The notes: generated from the letters alone by a model not told the origin. DNA of 64,000 nt from Capniomyces stellatus (GCA_001661515.1 LUVW01000031.1:124001-188000), one strand, 5' to 3'. Positions 11,457-21,635 are shown, counted from the first letter of the stretch. Program-made: numbers and translations.

Positions 11457-11693
11457 CAAATAAACCACAAGCTAAAATTAAAAGAATCAGACCCAACTTG
11501 AGTCTCACTTTTAACTCTACAAAACATACTCTATACTATATACCCTATATTTTATATTCTATACTCTTGTTTTTGTCTTTTCTATAATGTAAATACACTT
11601 TTCGGCTAATAGTCTCTTATTGCTGTTTGTAAAGTTCATGTCTTTCTAGTAATACTTGGTCGGTTCAAGTTTAATGTTACTTACTGCTGTAGG

Positions 11694-11741
11694 GTTGCCG
11701 GTTGGGGAGAAATAGCATCATCAGGCGTGATATATACCTGA
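11694..11741 (+). pseudogene. Possible S1-protease scrap (VAGWGE motif)
   Basis: On the plus strand, 15 codons before a TGA begin VAGWGEIASSG, matching the conserved VAGWG segment of S1 proteases. A related but further decayed sequence lies at about 15503-15550, and its duplicate is 3,887 bp further on. It is short, so chance is not excluded. It could equally be a conserved upstream DNA element. Confidence 0.3.
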
Positions 11742-11876
11742 TTTTCTTCTTACAAAACTCTTTACTATTTTCCTAGTACTTAATTTAAAGTGTAACCGTG
11801 GCTTTCTGTTTTACTGTCTGATTTATGTTGAACTGAACTGTTTTATGTTGAACCAGTCTGATTTCCACGATTTCCT

Positions 11877-11980
11877 TATGCTTCTAAACAACAATTTAAC
11901 ATTATGGATTCGGCTTAACTGTAGATAGTATGCTTCTAAACAACAATTTAACATTATGGATTCGGCTTAACTGTAGATAG
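11877..11980. repeat. 52-bp tandem duplication
   Basis: Two identical 52-bp units at 11877-11928 and 11929-11980, each starting TATGCTTCTAAACAAC. No coding content seen. Confidence 0.92.
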
Positions 11981-12249
11981 TATAGTTTATAATCATTTAC
12001 TTTCAGTACTATAATATACACTTTTTTTATTGACAGAATTGATGAAATCATTTTAAAGGTGTTGGCAATAGTTGCAGGCTATCACAAGTACATGCTCCCA
12101 TACCCAACATTTTGCTCCATAATACCTGTAATGATAATAGGCACAAAAATATTATTAATTATTATCCTGTTATCTCTCGTCCCACTACAGATAAACTTGT
12201 CTTTATGATTTTGGGTTATAGGAGCTGGTTATTTACTAACACCTTCCAG

Positions 12250-12330
12250 TTTTAGCAATCAGGTTGTGCACATTCAAGTCAGGAGTGAGGCTGCTGAAAG
12301 CATCATGAAGGCTGAGTGCTCGGGTTCATT
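12250..12330 (-). mobile_element. Strongly diverged retroelement tail fragment
   Basis: About 80 bp resembles the segment of copy 1 at 9430-9510 (same order of words: CAGGTTG.GCAC.ATT.AAG, then AGTCTGAGCGG-like) but with many substitutions. It suggests an older insertion of the same family. Weak similarity judged by eye. Confidence 0.3.
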
Positions 12331-12361
12331 TTTTTGGATAATAGGAACTTTTATCTTTAGT

Positions 12362-12410
12362 CCCCCCCCCCCCCCCCCNNNNNNNNNNNNNNNNNNNCCC
12401 CCCCCCCCCC
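12362..12410. other. Assembly gap inside a poly-C tract
   Basis: Seventeen C, then 19 N (12379-12397), then thirteen C. The contigs abut in a homopolymer, so the true length is unknown. Confidence 0.95.
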
Positions 12411-12484
12411 TCATGTAACTTTCCCATCAGTTTTTTTCGAGCTGAAATGTGAACAAAATCAGAAATTGATGAGCTCTGTTAAAA

Positions 12485-13236
12485 GTTTTATTTTTATTAT
12501 TTATTATTACGGGTTGAATAATACAATAATGTAAAGTATTGCAAAGCTAGTGGAACAATATCTAAAAAAAGTGACTATTTCAAATACTATCCTACTCCAT
12601 ACCGTCACTCTAGGGACACCGTACCTTGGTAGCGTTGGTTCAGTGAGCAATAATAGATAGTTACTTTTGTTACCTATAGTCAATAAGCTTTTAAAGTCAA
12701 GAATGATGCTGTTGCAAGCGTCATCGAGACTGAGCGGTCATATTCTTTCTTTTGGATAGCAGATGCCTTGATCTTTAGTTCTCCCCCGAGAAGCTCATCT
12801 ACCAGCTTATTACGAGCTGGGTTGGGCGTAAGATCAAAGTCTGGTGAACTCTGATACATGTTGTCAGGAATAAATTCTTTGAGGGTAATTTCTCTAGCAT
12901 CTTCCCATTTGTTACAATTAGTTAGGATGTGCTCTATTGTTTCTGGGTATCTTCTGTGACACATTGGGCAGTATTCTTTGTACTTTGTGTTTATGAACTT
13001 GCTGTTTGCTAGTCTGTCTGAGGTCCAAAAGCCTCATATTCTTATTTTTCCTATTTTTTTGATTCCTCTACTGTGCCCAGGGTATACTATTTCTAGTTCT
13101 GTCCAATTCGATCCTTTGTCAATGTCATGATCTATTATCCATTTTGTAATTTCGGACACATCGTTCTTTTTTGTTCTCTTTACTAGTGCCTCTGCTGCTC
13201 CTCCTGCCTTGTCCGAGTCACTGTATTTCTTTAACC
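12485..13236 (-). mobile_element. Non-LTR retrotransposon 3' end (copy A)
   Basis: On the minus strand about 190 codons of an ORF2 C-terminus are readable, interrupted by one TGA (in RI-stop-GFWTSDRLANS). They include a zinc-knuckle of the kind found after the reverse transcriptase and RNase H in LINE ORF2: CPMCHRRYPETIEHIL, then TNC. A 3' UTR and an A-rich tail follow. The 5' end is truncated near 13236. The segment from 12680 to 12964 is open but is not an independent gene. This is the left partner of the unequal crossover that created the tandem duplication. Confidence 0.85.
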
Positions 13237-13405
13237 ACTATTATCAACGCAATATTGTATAAACATAATGAAGACAAAAAAATATTGTATGGATAACGTC
13301 ATTTATCTTTATTTTTTAGCAAGACGAAATAGTAATAACATCAACAAGTAAATTCCAATTAAAAAAAAACGCCAAGTAGAAACGCGATTTAAATAAAAAC
13401 AATCA

Positions 13406-15088
13406 TTAGACCGAGATTCTTTGTTCCTGCGCGTATTCATCTGTTAGTTTAGCTTCAAGGGCCTTGGACATCCCATTTGCGTAGCTGGTCAATTGAACAT
13501 CAAATTCCTGCAACAATTTGTCAAGTTTGGCGCTTTTATAATTCTGGAAAGAAATCACAATATCGCTAAACATTGAGTTTACACCTTTTACAGATTCTAA
13601 ACTCAAATCATTCTCCAGCTCAAGAAATTCTTTCTCAAACAAATCTGAAGAAATATTCGATTTAGACTTCAACTCTTGCAGTCTATTCTTGATGTGCTCA
13701 AACTCAGAGTTAACTTTGTTTTTCATAAAACTTTGCGTAGCAACTGTTGCAGAATCCCTTATTCTACTCAAACTATCCCGAGTTTCGAAATACTGCTTAA
13801 TATAATTCTGCGCTTCATCATGATATGTTCTTATTCCATCTTGTATTACTTTATCCGCACCCAATCTCTCGTCGCTGCTTTTTTTTCCATCTTCAATAAT
13901 GTTCTTTATTTTTTGTTCGAAATGACGTATACCCCTACCAAGTTCTTCCTTCATGTTGACATAATCTTTGTTGTACTCTTCAATCAATTTCTTTTCTTGT
14001 TCATTCAAATTCTCGTTTGAAAAGATTTTACTTTCTACCAAAAAGCTTTTATTGATATTTTCAGTCAAGTTTTCTTTAGCTACGACAGCTTTGATTCTAC
14101 CAAGCTCTTCTAACGATGCAGCATTCTCCAAGTCCTTGGCTACCTTCCACATGCCATAATCATCCGGGTGTGTAAGAATATCTTTTGGCTCAAGTTTTGT
14201 GTTTTCCAAAATCCAGTCCAAATAGTCTCGCAACCTTGTGACTACGTCAACATGTCGGAAATCTTCTGACATATTATCGAGCCTGGCCTTTTTAAACTCT
14301 TCAGTGATGTTCTCTTTTCTTCCATACGAAATCGACCCAATCAACGCATTACCATGATTAGGCAAGTAAAGTGGCCCTCCCAAATCCCCATAAATCTTTG
14401 TTTCATCTCCCTTGTTGTAGTAAATCAATGTGCTGTAAGGCAGGTGACTATATATCTCAAAGTACTTTAAAGCATCTTCTCTACTCAGAAGGCTCACATC
14501 TGCTGCCTTCAGCTCTTTTCCTGGAAGCGTGGTGTCATCCTCATACGTCCTCACCCACCCAGCAACACGAGTCTTATCCAGTGAATCAACTTCACCATTG
14601 TAGATCTTGGCATAATTTATTCCAAGATTCTGAAAGTCTGAATCATCAACTCTTATTAGCGCAATATCGTACCCATACGATACATAATCGTGCTTTGGGT
14701 GCACTATAGTTTTACTTGCTATAAAATTCTTCCCTCCTCTCACAAAGCTATACTTTGAGTTGGCCGATATCTCAACCTTCAACTCATCCTCACTATATTT
14801 ATACCTGTTTAGACAAGTTGCAGATGTGAGAATGTAGTTCTTTGAAATTACCGATCCTCCACATCGCTTTTTGGTAGCACCTTCATAATCATGAACTGAA
14901 ATGTGGAGAGAAACGATGTATGGCACCTTTTCCAACTCGATATAACCTTCATCCACGGCTCTTTTGCTTCTGTCTAGCATATCTCCTGCATTACCTCCTT
15001 GGGTAATTGGATCTAAATCCAAAATCCAGGCTCCTGACACTGATGCCAATGAGAAACTGACTAGAATACTGACTGTGCTGACCTTCAT
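13406..15088 (-). CDS. Secreted S1 protease homologue, catalytically dead (copy 1)
   Basis: Intronless, 560 residues, with the same architecture as the active protease at 9662-11353: signal peptide (about 1-19), S1 domain to about residue 300, then a helical coiled-coil-rich tail. The catalytic His is replaced by Thr91 (TSATC for TAAHC) and the catalytic Ser by Leu236 (GDLGGP for GDSGGP); Asp141 remains. The activation motif IIGG is gone (KRAVDEG), and both Cys flanking the Ser loop are lost together, as is the Cys near KIYN. The frame is open throughout, so it looks maintained as a non-enzyme rather than decaying. Possible roles (binding, decoy, inhibition) are inference. Its tail is acidic-mixed and clearly diverged from the basic tail of the active paralogue. 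Identical to 17293-18975. Confidence 0.9.
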   Translation of the reverse strand: MKVSTVSILVSFSLASVSGAWILDLDPITQGGNAGDMLDRSKRAVDEGYIELEKVPYIVSLHISVHDYEGATKKRCGGSVISKNYILTSATCLNRYKYSEDELKVEISANSKYSFVRGGKNFIASKTIVHPKHDYVSYGYDIALIRVDDSDFQNLGINYAKIYNGEVDSLDKTRVAGWVRTYEDDTTLPGKELKAADVSLLSREDALKYFEIYSHLPYSTLIYYNKGDETKIYGDLGGPLYLPNHGNALIGSISYGRKENITEEFKKARLDNMSEDFRHVDVVTRLRDYLDWILENTKLEPKDILTHPDDYGMWKVAKDLENAASLEELGRIKAVVAKENLTENINKSFLVESKIFSNENLNEQEKKLIEEYNKDYVNMKEELGRGIRHFEQKIKNIIEDGKKSSDERLGADKVIQDGIRTYHDEAQNYIKQYFETRDSLSRIRDSATVATQSFMKNKVNSEFEHIKNRLQELKSKSNISSDLFEKEFLELENDLSLESVKGVNSMFSDIVISFQNYKSAKLDKLLQEFDVQLTSYANGMSKALEAKLTDEYAQEQRISV

Positions 15089-15204
15089 AATTGATAATAC
15101 TGGTTTGCTGTTTGCTGTTTGCTGTTAAATTTTAGTTATTTGCTGATATTACTACTTGAAAACGACTTGCTGATGAGAAAATAAAAATAGTGCTTTTCAC
15201 TCGG

Positions 15205-15212
15205 TATTTATA
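15205..15212 (-). promoter_or_regulatory. TATA box of pseudoprotease copy 1
   Basis: TATAAATA on the minus strand, about 117 bp before the ATG, within the block shared with the active protease promoter (CACTCGGTATTTATACAAAT on the plus strand). Confidence 0.7.
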
Positions 15213-16083
15213 CAAATAAACCATGGACCAAAATTACTAGAATCAGACCCAAATCAGCTCTCATTTTCGTTTCATTTCATTTTCATTTTCATTTTCATTT
15301 CATTTTGGGTTTAGCCTTTTTACTATTGTAAACTTGGTTCTCAATCTTAACTATAAACACACTCTACTCTTGTTTTTGTGTTCTCCTTTTAATACAAACA
15401 CACATTTTAGTAAATTCACTCTTATCTTCACTTTTAAATATCATGTTATAATTTGCAATCATGTATAGGCAGTTTAACAAAACCATACAGGTTGTTGTGG
15501 GGATGTTGGTTGGAGAGAAATCACATCATAGGATGTGGTATATACCTGATTTAGTTGCTCCTATAACACAACTTGATTCTTATTGCCAAACTTGGAAATG
15601 TACCATATTTGTTTAGTTTTTGAATTGGTTTCTATAATCTAGAATGCATTGATCTTCAAGCTTTGGAAATAGCATATCTGGCAATAAGAAAAACGCACTT
15701 GCTATTCCATGCTTCTATCGGGGGTTCAGATTATTCTTGGCGATGAAACAAGCACCAAATACCATAAACCGACTTGATAGCTTGCCATCCAATGTTTTGT
15801 TGAAAAATAGCTTCGGTGTGTGTAGATTCATTTTTTTGTAATAGAAATTAAGTGTATATAGATTTTAGTTTATTTTATCGAAATTAAGGCGTGTGTAGGT
15901 TTTGTATTTTTAGAACCGATTAACTCCGACTTTTTGAAACTGCCGAACCAAGGTTCTATTCAGAATATCAATGCCTTATCTTTAAACTCGTGACTAAAAG
16001 TGTAGAAACTGCATTTGTTTGACTCATTTACAATCATAGAAACAATAACACAGTGTTATTTATAAAGTAAAAAAACAATGTAC
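15213..16083. other. Pseudoprotease upstream spacer with CATTTT microsatellite
   Basis: AT-rich DNA with a CATTTT/CATTT run at about 15263-15305 and a decayed VAGWG-like stretch near 15503-15550. No intact gene. The same sequence recurs at 19100-19970. Confidence 0.55.
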
Positions 16084-16363
16084 TTATTGGATCGGGGTTG
16101 CCAATTTCTCGGCATACTGGTTTCTGAGTTTGGTCTCAAGACTCTTGAACGTCTCGTTTATAAGATCAATAAACCGGATTTCAATTTTCTGGAATTAGGC
16201 GTGGAATTCTGCGCCATTTTTTGCTAAATCAATCTTGAAGGTATCCAACAGAGCTTTTTTTACTTACTTTGACTACCCCTTTTAATTGGCCTATTGTATT
16301 CACCTGATTCTCCTCAACAACCTTTTTGCACCACTTCATACATTCTCTCTCACTGCAGCCCAT
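16084..16363 (-). pseudogene. Decayed C-terminal tail of a protease-family paralogue (copy 1)
   Basis: On the minus strand an ATG (16361-16363) opens a frame beginning MGCSERECMKWCKK. It needs one frame change near KKALLDTF and contains one TAA. The end (ETFKSLETKLRNQYAEKL) resembles the last residues of the intact pseudoproteases (GMSKALEAKLTDEYAQE), and both stop within a few codons. I read it as the last exon portion of a third, dead family member. The adjoining A-rich tail of retroelement copy B sits immediately upstream of the ATG. Confidence 0.6.
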
Positions 16364-16372
16364 TTTTTACAT

Positions 16373-17123
16373 CTTTTTTATTTTTTATCATGGGTTCAAT
16401 AATACAATAATGTAAAGTATTGCAAAGCTAGTGGAACAATATCTAAAAAAAGTGACTATTTCAAATACTATCCTACCCTATGTCGTCCCTCTAGAGACAC
16501 CGTACCTTGACAGAGTTGGTTCAGTGGGGCTGGTGATGTACTAACCTCATCGAGTCTTATAATTGGGTTGCACGGATTAAAGCCAAGAATGATGCTGTTG
16601 CAAGCGTCATCGAGACTGAGCGGTCATATTCTTTCTTTTGGATAGCAGATGCCTTGATCTTGAGTTCTCCCCCCGAGAAGCTCACCTACCAGCTTATTAC
16701 GAGCTGAGTTGGGCGTAAGATCAAAGTCTGGTGAACTCTGATACATGTTGTCAGGAATAAATTCTTTGAGGGTAATTTCTCTAGCATCTTCCCATTTGTT
16801 ACAATTAGTTAGGATGTGCTCTATTGTTTCTGGGTATCTTCTGTGACACATTGGGCAGTATTCTTTGTACTTTGTGTTTATGAACTTGCTGTTTGCTAGT
16901 CTGTCTGAGGTCCAAAAGCCTCATATTCTTATTTTTCCTATTTTTTTGATTCCTCTACTGTGCCCAGGGTATACTATTTCTAGTTCTGTCCAATTCGATC
17001 CTTTGTCAATGTCATGATCTATTATCCATTTTGTAATTTCGGACACATCGTTCTTTTTTGTTCTCTTTACTAGTGCCTCTGCTGCTCCTCCTGCCTTGTC
17101 CGAGTCACTGTATTTCTTTAACC
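16373..17123 (-). mobile_element. Recombinant non-LTR retrotransposon 3' end (copy B, duplication junction)
   Basis: Same element as copies A and C. Up to 16707 it carries every variant of copy C, including the extra C in the C-run near 16670 that shifts the ORF2 frame. From 16806 on it carries the variants of copy A. The switch lies within 16708-16805, where A, B and C are identical. B is therefore a crossover product joining a C-type 3' end to an A-type 5' part. Confidence 0.88.
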
Positions 17124-17292
17124 ACTATTATCAACGCAATATTGTATAAACATAATGAAGACAAAAAAATATTGTATGGATAACGTCATTTATCTTTATT
17201 TTTTAGCAAGACGAAATAGTAATAACATCAACAAGTAAATTCCAATTAAAAAAAAACGCCAAGTAGAAACGCGATTTAAATAAAAACAATCA

Positions 17293-18975
17293 TTAGACCG
17301 AGATTCTTTGTTCCTGCGCGTATTCATCTGTTAGTTTAGCTTCAAGGGCCTTGGACATCCCATTTGCGTAGCTGGTCAATTGAACATCAAATTCCTGCAA
17401 CAATTTGTCAAGTTTGGCGCTTTTATAATTCTGGAAAGAAATCACAATATCGCTAAACATTGAGTTTACACCTTTTACAGATTCTAAACTCAAATCATTC
17501 TCCAGCTCAAGAAATTCTTTCTCAAACAAATCTGAAGAAATATTCGATTTAGACTTCAACTCTTGCAGTCTATTCTTGATGTGCTCAAACTCAGAGTTAA
17601 CTTTGTTTTTCATAAAACTTTGCGTAGCAACTGTTGCAGAATCCCTTATTCTACTCAAACTATCCCGAGTTTCGAAATACTGCTTAATATAATTCTGCGC
17701 TTCATCATGATATGTTCTTATTCCATCTTGTATTACTTTATCCGCACCCAATCTCTCGTCGCTGCTTTTTTTTCCATCTTCAATAATGTTCTTTATTTTT
17801 TGTTCGAAATGACGTATACCCCTACCAAGTTCTTCCTTCATGTTGACATAATCTTTGTTGTACTCTTCAATCAATTTCTTTTCTTGTTCATTCAAATTCT
17901 CGTTTGAAAAGATTTTACTTTCTACCAAAAAGCTTTTATTGATATTTTCAGTCAAGTTTTCTTTAGCTACGACAGCTTTGATTCTACCAAGCTCTTCTAA
18001 CGATGCAGCATTCTCCAAGTCCTTGGCTACCTTCCACATGCCATAATCATCCGGGTGTGTAAGAATATCTTTTGGCTCAAGTTTTGTGTTTTCCAAAATC
18101 CAGTCCAAATAGTCTCGCAACCTTGTGACTACGTCAACATGTCGGAAATCTTCTGACATATTATCGAGCCTGGCCTTTTTAAACTCTTCAGTGATGTTCT
18201 CTTTTCTTCCATACGAAATCGACCCAATCAACGCATTACCATGATTAGGCAAGTAAAGTGGCCCTCCCAAATCCCCATAAATCTTTGTTTCATCTCCCTT
18301 GTTGTAGTAAATCAATGTGCTGTAAGGCAGGTGACTATATATCTCAAAGTACTTTAAAGCATCTTCTCTACTCAGAAGGCTCACATCTGCTGCCTTCAGC
18401 TCTTTTCCTGGAAGCGTGGTGTCATCCTCATACGTCCTCACCCACCCAGCAACACGAGTCTTATCCAGTGAATCAACTTCACCATTGTAGATCTTGGCAT
18501 AATTTATTCCAAGATTCTGAAAGTCTGAATCATCAACTCTTATTAGCGCAATATCGTACCCATACGATACATAATCGTGCTTTGGGTGCACTATAGTTTT
18601 ACTTGCTATAAAATTCTTCCCTCCTCTCACAAAGCTATACTTTGAGTTGGCCGATATCTCAACCTTCAACTCATCCTCACTATATTTATACCTGTTTAGA
18701 CAAGTTGCAGATGTGAGAATGTAGTTCTTTGAAATTACCGATCCTCCACATCGCTTTTTGGTAGCACCTTCATAATCATGAACTGAAATGTGGAGAGAAA
18801 CGATGTATGGCACCTTTTCCAACTCGATATAACCTTCATCCACGGCTCTTTTGCTTCTGTCTAGCATATCTCCTGCATTACCTCCTTGGGTAATTGGATC
18901 TAAATCCAAAATCCAGGCTCCTGACACTGATGCCAATGAGAAACTGACTAGAATACTGACTGTGCTGACCTTCAT
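17293..18975 (-). CDS. Secreted S1 protease homologue, catalytically dead (copy 2)
   Basis: Identical in all 560 residues to the protein at 13406-15088 and equally intronless. It has the same Thr91 and Leu236 substitutions, retained Asp141, lost activation motif and lost Ser-loop cysteines. The promoter block and 3' flank are copied too, so both genes are probably expressed alike. The absence of any coding difference indicates a very recent duplication, ongoing gene conversion, or an assembly duplicate. The recombinant junction element (16373-17123) argues for a real event. Confidence 0.9.
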   Translation of the reverse strand: MKVSTVSILVSFSLASVSGAWILDLDPITQGGNAGDMLDRSKRAVDEGYIELEKVPYIVSLHISVHDYEGATKKRCGGSVISKNYILTSATCLNRYKYSEDELKVEISANSKYSFVRGGKNFIASKTIVHPKHDYVSYGYDIALIRVDDSDFQNLGINYAKIYNGEVDSLDKTRVAGWVRTYEDDTTLPGKELKAADVSLLSREDALKYFEIYSHLPYSTLIYYNKGDETKIYGDLGGPLYLPNHGNALIGSISYGRKENITEEFKKARLDNMSEDFRHVDVVTRLRDYLDWILENTKLEPKDILTHPDDYGMWKVAKDLENAASLEELGRIKAVVAKENLTENINKSFLVESKIFSNENLNEQEKKLIEEYNKDYVNMKEELGRGIRHFEQKIKNIIEDGKKSSDERLGADKVIQDGIRTYHDEAQNYIKQYFETRDSLSRIRDSATVATQSFMKNKVNSEFEHIKNRLQELKSKSNISSDLFEKEFLELENDLSLESVKGVNSMFSDIVISFQNYKSAKLDKLLQEFDVQLTSYANGMSKALEAKLTDEYAQEQRISV

Positions 18976-19091
18976 AATTGATAATACTGGTTTGCTGTTT
19001 GCTGTTTGCTGTTAAATTTTAGTTATTTGCTGATATTACTACTTGAAAACGACTTGCTGATGAGAAAATAAAAATAGTGCTTTTCACTCGG

Positions 19092-19099
19092 TATTTATA
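19092..19099 (-). promoter_or_regulatory. TATA box of pseudoprotease copy 2
   Basis: Duplicate of the TATA block at 15205-15212, offset 3,887. Confidence 0.7.
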
Positions 19100-19970
19100 C
19101 AAATAAACCATGGACCAAAATTACTAGAATCAGACCCAAATCAGCTCTCATTTTCGTTTCATTTCATTTTCATTTTCATTTTCATTTCATTTTGGGTTTA
19201 GCCTTTTTACTATTGTAAACTTGGTTCTCAATCTTAACTATAAACACACTCTACTCTTGTTTTTGTGTTCTCCTTTTAATACAAACACACATTTTAGTAA
19301 ATTCACTCTTATCTTCACTTTTAAATATCATGTTATAATTTGCAATCATGTATAGGCAGTTTAACAAAACCATACAGGTTGTTGTGGGGATGTTGGTTGG
19401 AGAGAAATCACATCATAGGATGTGGTATATACCTGATTTAGTTGCTCCTATAACACAACTTGATTCTTATTGCCAAACTTGGAAATGTACCATATTTGTT
19501 TAGTTTTTGAATTGGTTTCTATAATCTAGAATGCATTGATCTTCAAGCTTTGGAAATAGCATATCTGGCAATAAGAAAAACGCACTTGCTATTCCATGCT
19601 TCTATCGGGGGTTCAGATTATTCTTGGCGATGAAACAAGCACCAAATACCATAAACCGACTTGATAGCTTGCCATCCAATGTTTTGTTGAAAAATAGCTT
19701 CGGTGTGTGTAGATTCATTTTTTTGTAATAGAAATTAAGTGTATATAGATTTTAGTTTATTTTATCGAAATTAAGGCGTGTGTAGGTTTTGTATTTTTAG
19801 AACCGATTAACTCCGACTTTTTGAAACTGCCGAACCAAGGTTCTATTCAGAATATCAATGCCTTATCTTTAAACTCGTGACTAAAAGTGTAGAAACTGCA
19901 TTTGTTTGACTCATTTACAATCATAGAAACAATAACACAGTGTTATTTATAAAGTAAAAAAACAATGTAC
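19100..19970. other. Duplicate of the 15213-16083 spacer
   Basis: Second-unit copy with the same microsatellite. Nothing further seen. Confidence 0.55.
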
Positions 19971-20250
19971 TTATTGGATCGGGGTTGCCAATTTCTCGGC
20001 ATACTGGTTTCTGAGTTTGGTCTCAAGACTCTTGAACGTCTCGTTTATAAGATCAATAAACCGGATTTCAATTTTCTGGAATTAGGCGTGGAATTCTGCG
20101 CCATTTTTTGCTAAATCAATCTTGAAGGTATCCAACAGAGCTTTTTTTACTTACTTTGACTACCCCTTTTAATTGGCCTATTGTATTCACCTGATTCTCC
20201 TCAACAACCTTTTTGCACCACTTCATACATTCTCTCTCACTGCAGCCCAT
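19971..20250 (-). pseudogene. Decayed C-terminal tail of a protease-family paralogue (copy 2)
   Basis: Exact duplicate of 16084-16363 at offset 3,887, with the same frame change and TAA. The lesions therefore predate the tandem duplication. Confidence 0.6.
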
Positions 20251-20259
20251 TTTTTACAT

Positions 20260-20768
20260 CTTTTTTATTTTTTATCATGGGTTCAATAATACAATAATGT
20301 AAAGTATTGCAAAGCTAGTGGAACAATATCTAAAAAAAGTGACTATTTCAAATACTATCCTACCCTATGTCGTCCCTCTAGAGACACCGTACCTTGACAG
20401 AGTTGGTTCAGTGGGGCTGGTGATGTACTAACCTCATCGAGTCTTATAATTGGGTTGCACGGATTAAAGCCAAGAATGATGCTGTTGCAAGCGTCATCGA
20501 GACTGAGCGGTCATATTCTTTCTTTTGGATAGCAGATGCCTTGATCTTGAGTTCTCCCCCCGAGAAGCTCACCTACCAGCTTATTACGAGCTGAGTTGGG
20601 CGTAAGATCAAAGTCTGGTGAACTCTGATACATGTTGTCAGGAATAAATTCTTTGAGGGTAATTTCTCTAGCATCTTCCCATTTGTTACAATCAATTAGG
20701 ATGTGCCCTATTGTTTCTGGGTGTCTTCTGTGACACATTAGGCAGTATTCTTTGTGTTTGGTGTTATC
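20260..20768 (-). mobile_element. Non-LTR retrotransposon 3' end (copy C)
   Basis: Right-hand partner of the crossover. Reads KEYCLMCHRRHPETIGHIL on the minus strand (zinc-knuckle with variants), has the frame-shifting extra C, and is 5'-truncated near 20768, shorter than A and B. A-rich tail at 20260-20275 (T-rich on the plus strand). Confidence 0.85.
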
Positions 20769-21635
20769 AACCACAAAATAACAAAGTAATAAAAGTGACC
20801 CTCTAGTTAGAGGTTTATTGGTTTACTTTAACAATGTTTTTGGTTGAAAATTAAGGCGCAATACTAAGTGTTTTGTTTTTTTTTAAATGAATAATGTTGT
20901 TCAGGTTTGTATGAACGTTCCTACACCATCAACACCATTGAACCAAAAGAAAGGAAAGAGAGGCTCGTAAAAGCCTAATTCACCCAACTTTGTCAGCCCG
21001 AATGTTGGCAGTTCTAATAAACGTCACTCATCGACTTTTCCACAAGGTATTTGAAGAACTCAAAAAAAGTCTCGGAAAAAGTCTTATATGTTATCTGAAG
21101 CGGGAATCCCAAATAAATCACGAAGATAAAGGTAAATTTGGAACTGTATGCGTCATTATTGTACTTTTAAAGTACAGACAAAGTAAAGAAACAAGAGAAG
21201 TCTGCCACTCGAGAAATTTAGGTATATCAAATTGAAATTGTCTATATGGCTTATGGGGGTTTTAATTCAATTTTGTTTTGTTGATAAAAAATAGGAATCG
21301 AGGATCAGGTTATTGGACTGAATAATAAATTGAATTGGTAAAGCTGGCCAGTAAAATTCGGGGAATATTGTTATTTTGACAAACTTTGCCAATAATATGT
21401 TGAGATGGCAAAATAGTTACTGTGGACAAAAAAAGCCCATTTTGAACACACAATTAAGGAAATCGAGCAACAAAAGTTTGTCAAAAGGGAGTTTTTTGTG
21501 TCAAATTTCGAATTGGGCTGGGAGGAGCCAAATAAATGTATATAAAAAAAAGCAATAAATTTAAGAAATAGAAACAGTATTGGTAGTTTGAAAAAATAAA
21601 TAAATAATAGTGGTATTTATAAGGACTTGATAAAA
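20769..21635. other. Spacer, no supportable gene
   Basis: A short open frame at 20990-21235 has no recognisable homology and ordinary spacer composition. A 14-bp palindrome (CCTCTAGTTAGAGG) lies near 20800. The T/A-rich end precedes the TRA2 stop codon. Confidence 0.5.

Larger units (their letters stand above)
11457..12249. other. Protease upstream region with relics
   Basis: AT-rich DNA upstream of the active protease. It contains a possible protease-motif scrap (11694-11741) and a 52-bp tandem duplication (11877-11980). No intact gene seen. Confidence 0.5.
12821..16707. repeat. 3,887-bp tandem duplication, unit 1
   Basis: From within retroelement copy A to within copy B. It contains the pseudoprotease gene, its promoter and a decayed protease tail. 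It matches unit 2 at offset 3,887; I saw no mismatch across the coding regions, and the two proteins are identical over 560 residues. Confidence 0.93.
16708..20594. repeat. 3,887-bp tandem duplication, unit 2
   Basis: Second copy of unit 1, running from within retroelement B to within retroelement C. It contains the second pseudoprotease gene, its promoter and the second decayed tail. Confidence 0.93.

Noticed and set aside
12680..12964. 94-codon frame starting MCHRRYPET as an independent gene
   Set aside because: It is the C-terminal part of a truncated retroelement ORF2 and continues upstream through a TGA.
20990..21235. 81-codon frame next to retroelement copy C
   Set aside because: Possible relic, but nothing recognisable; spacer-like composition.
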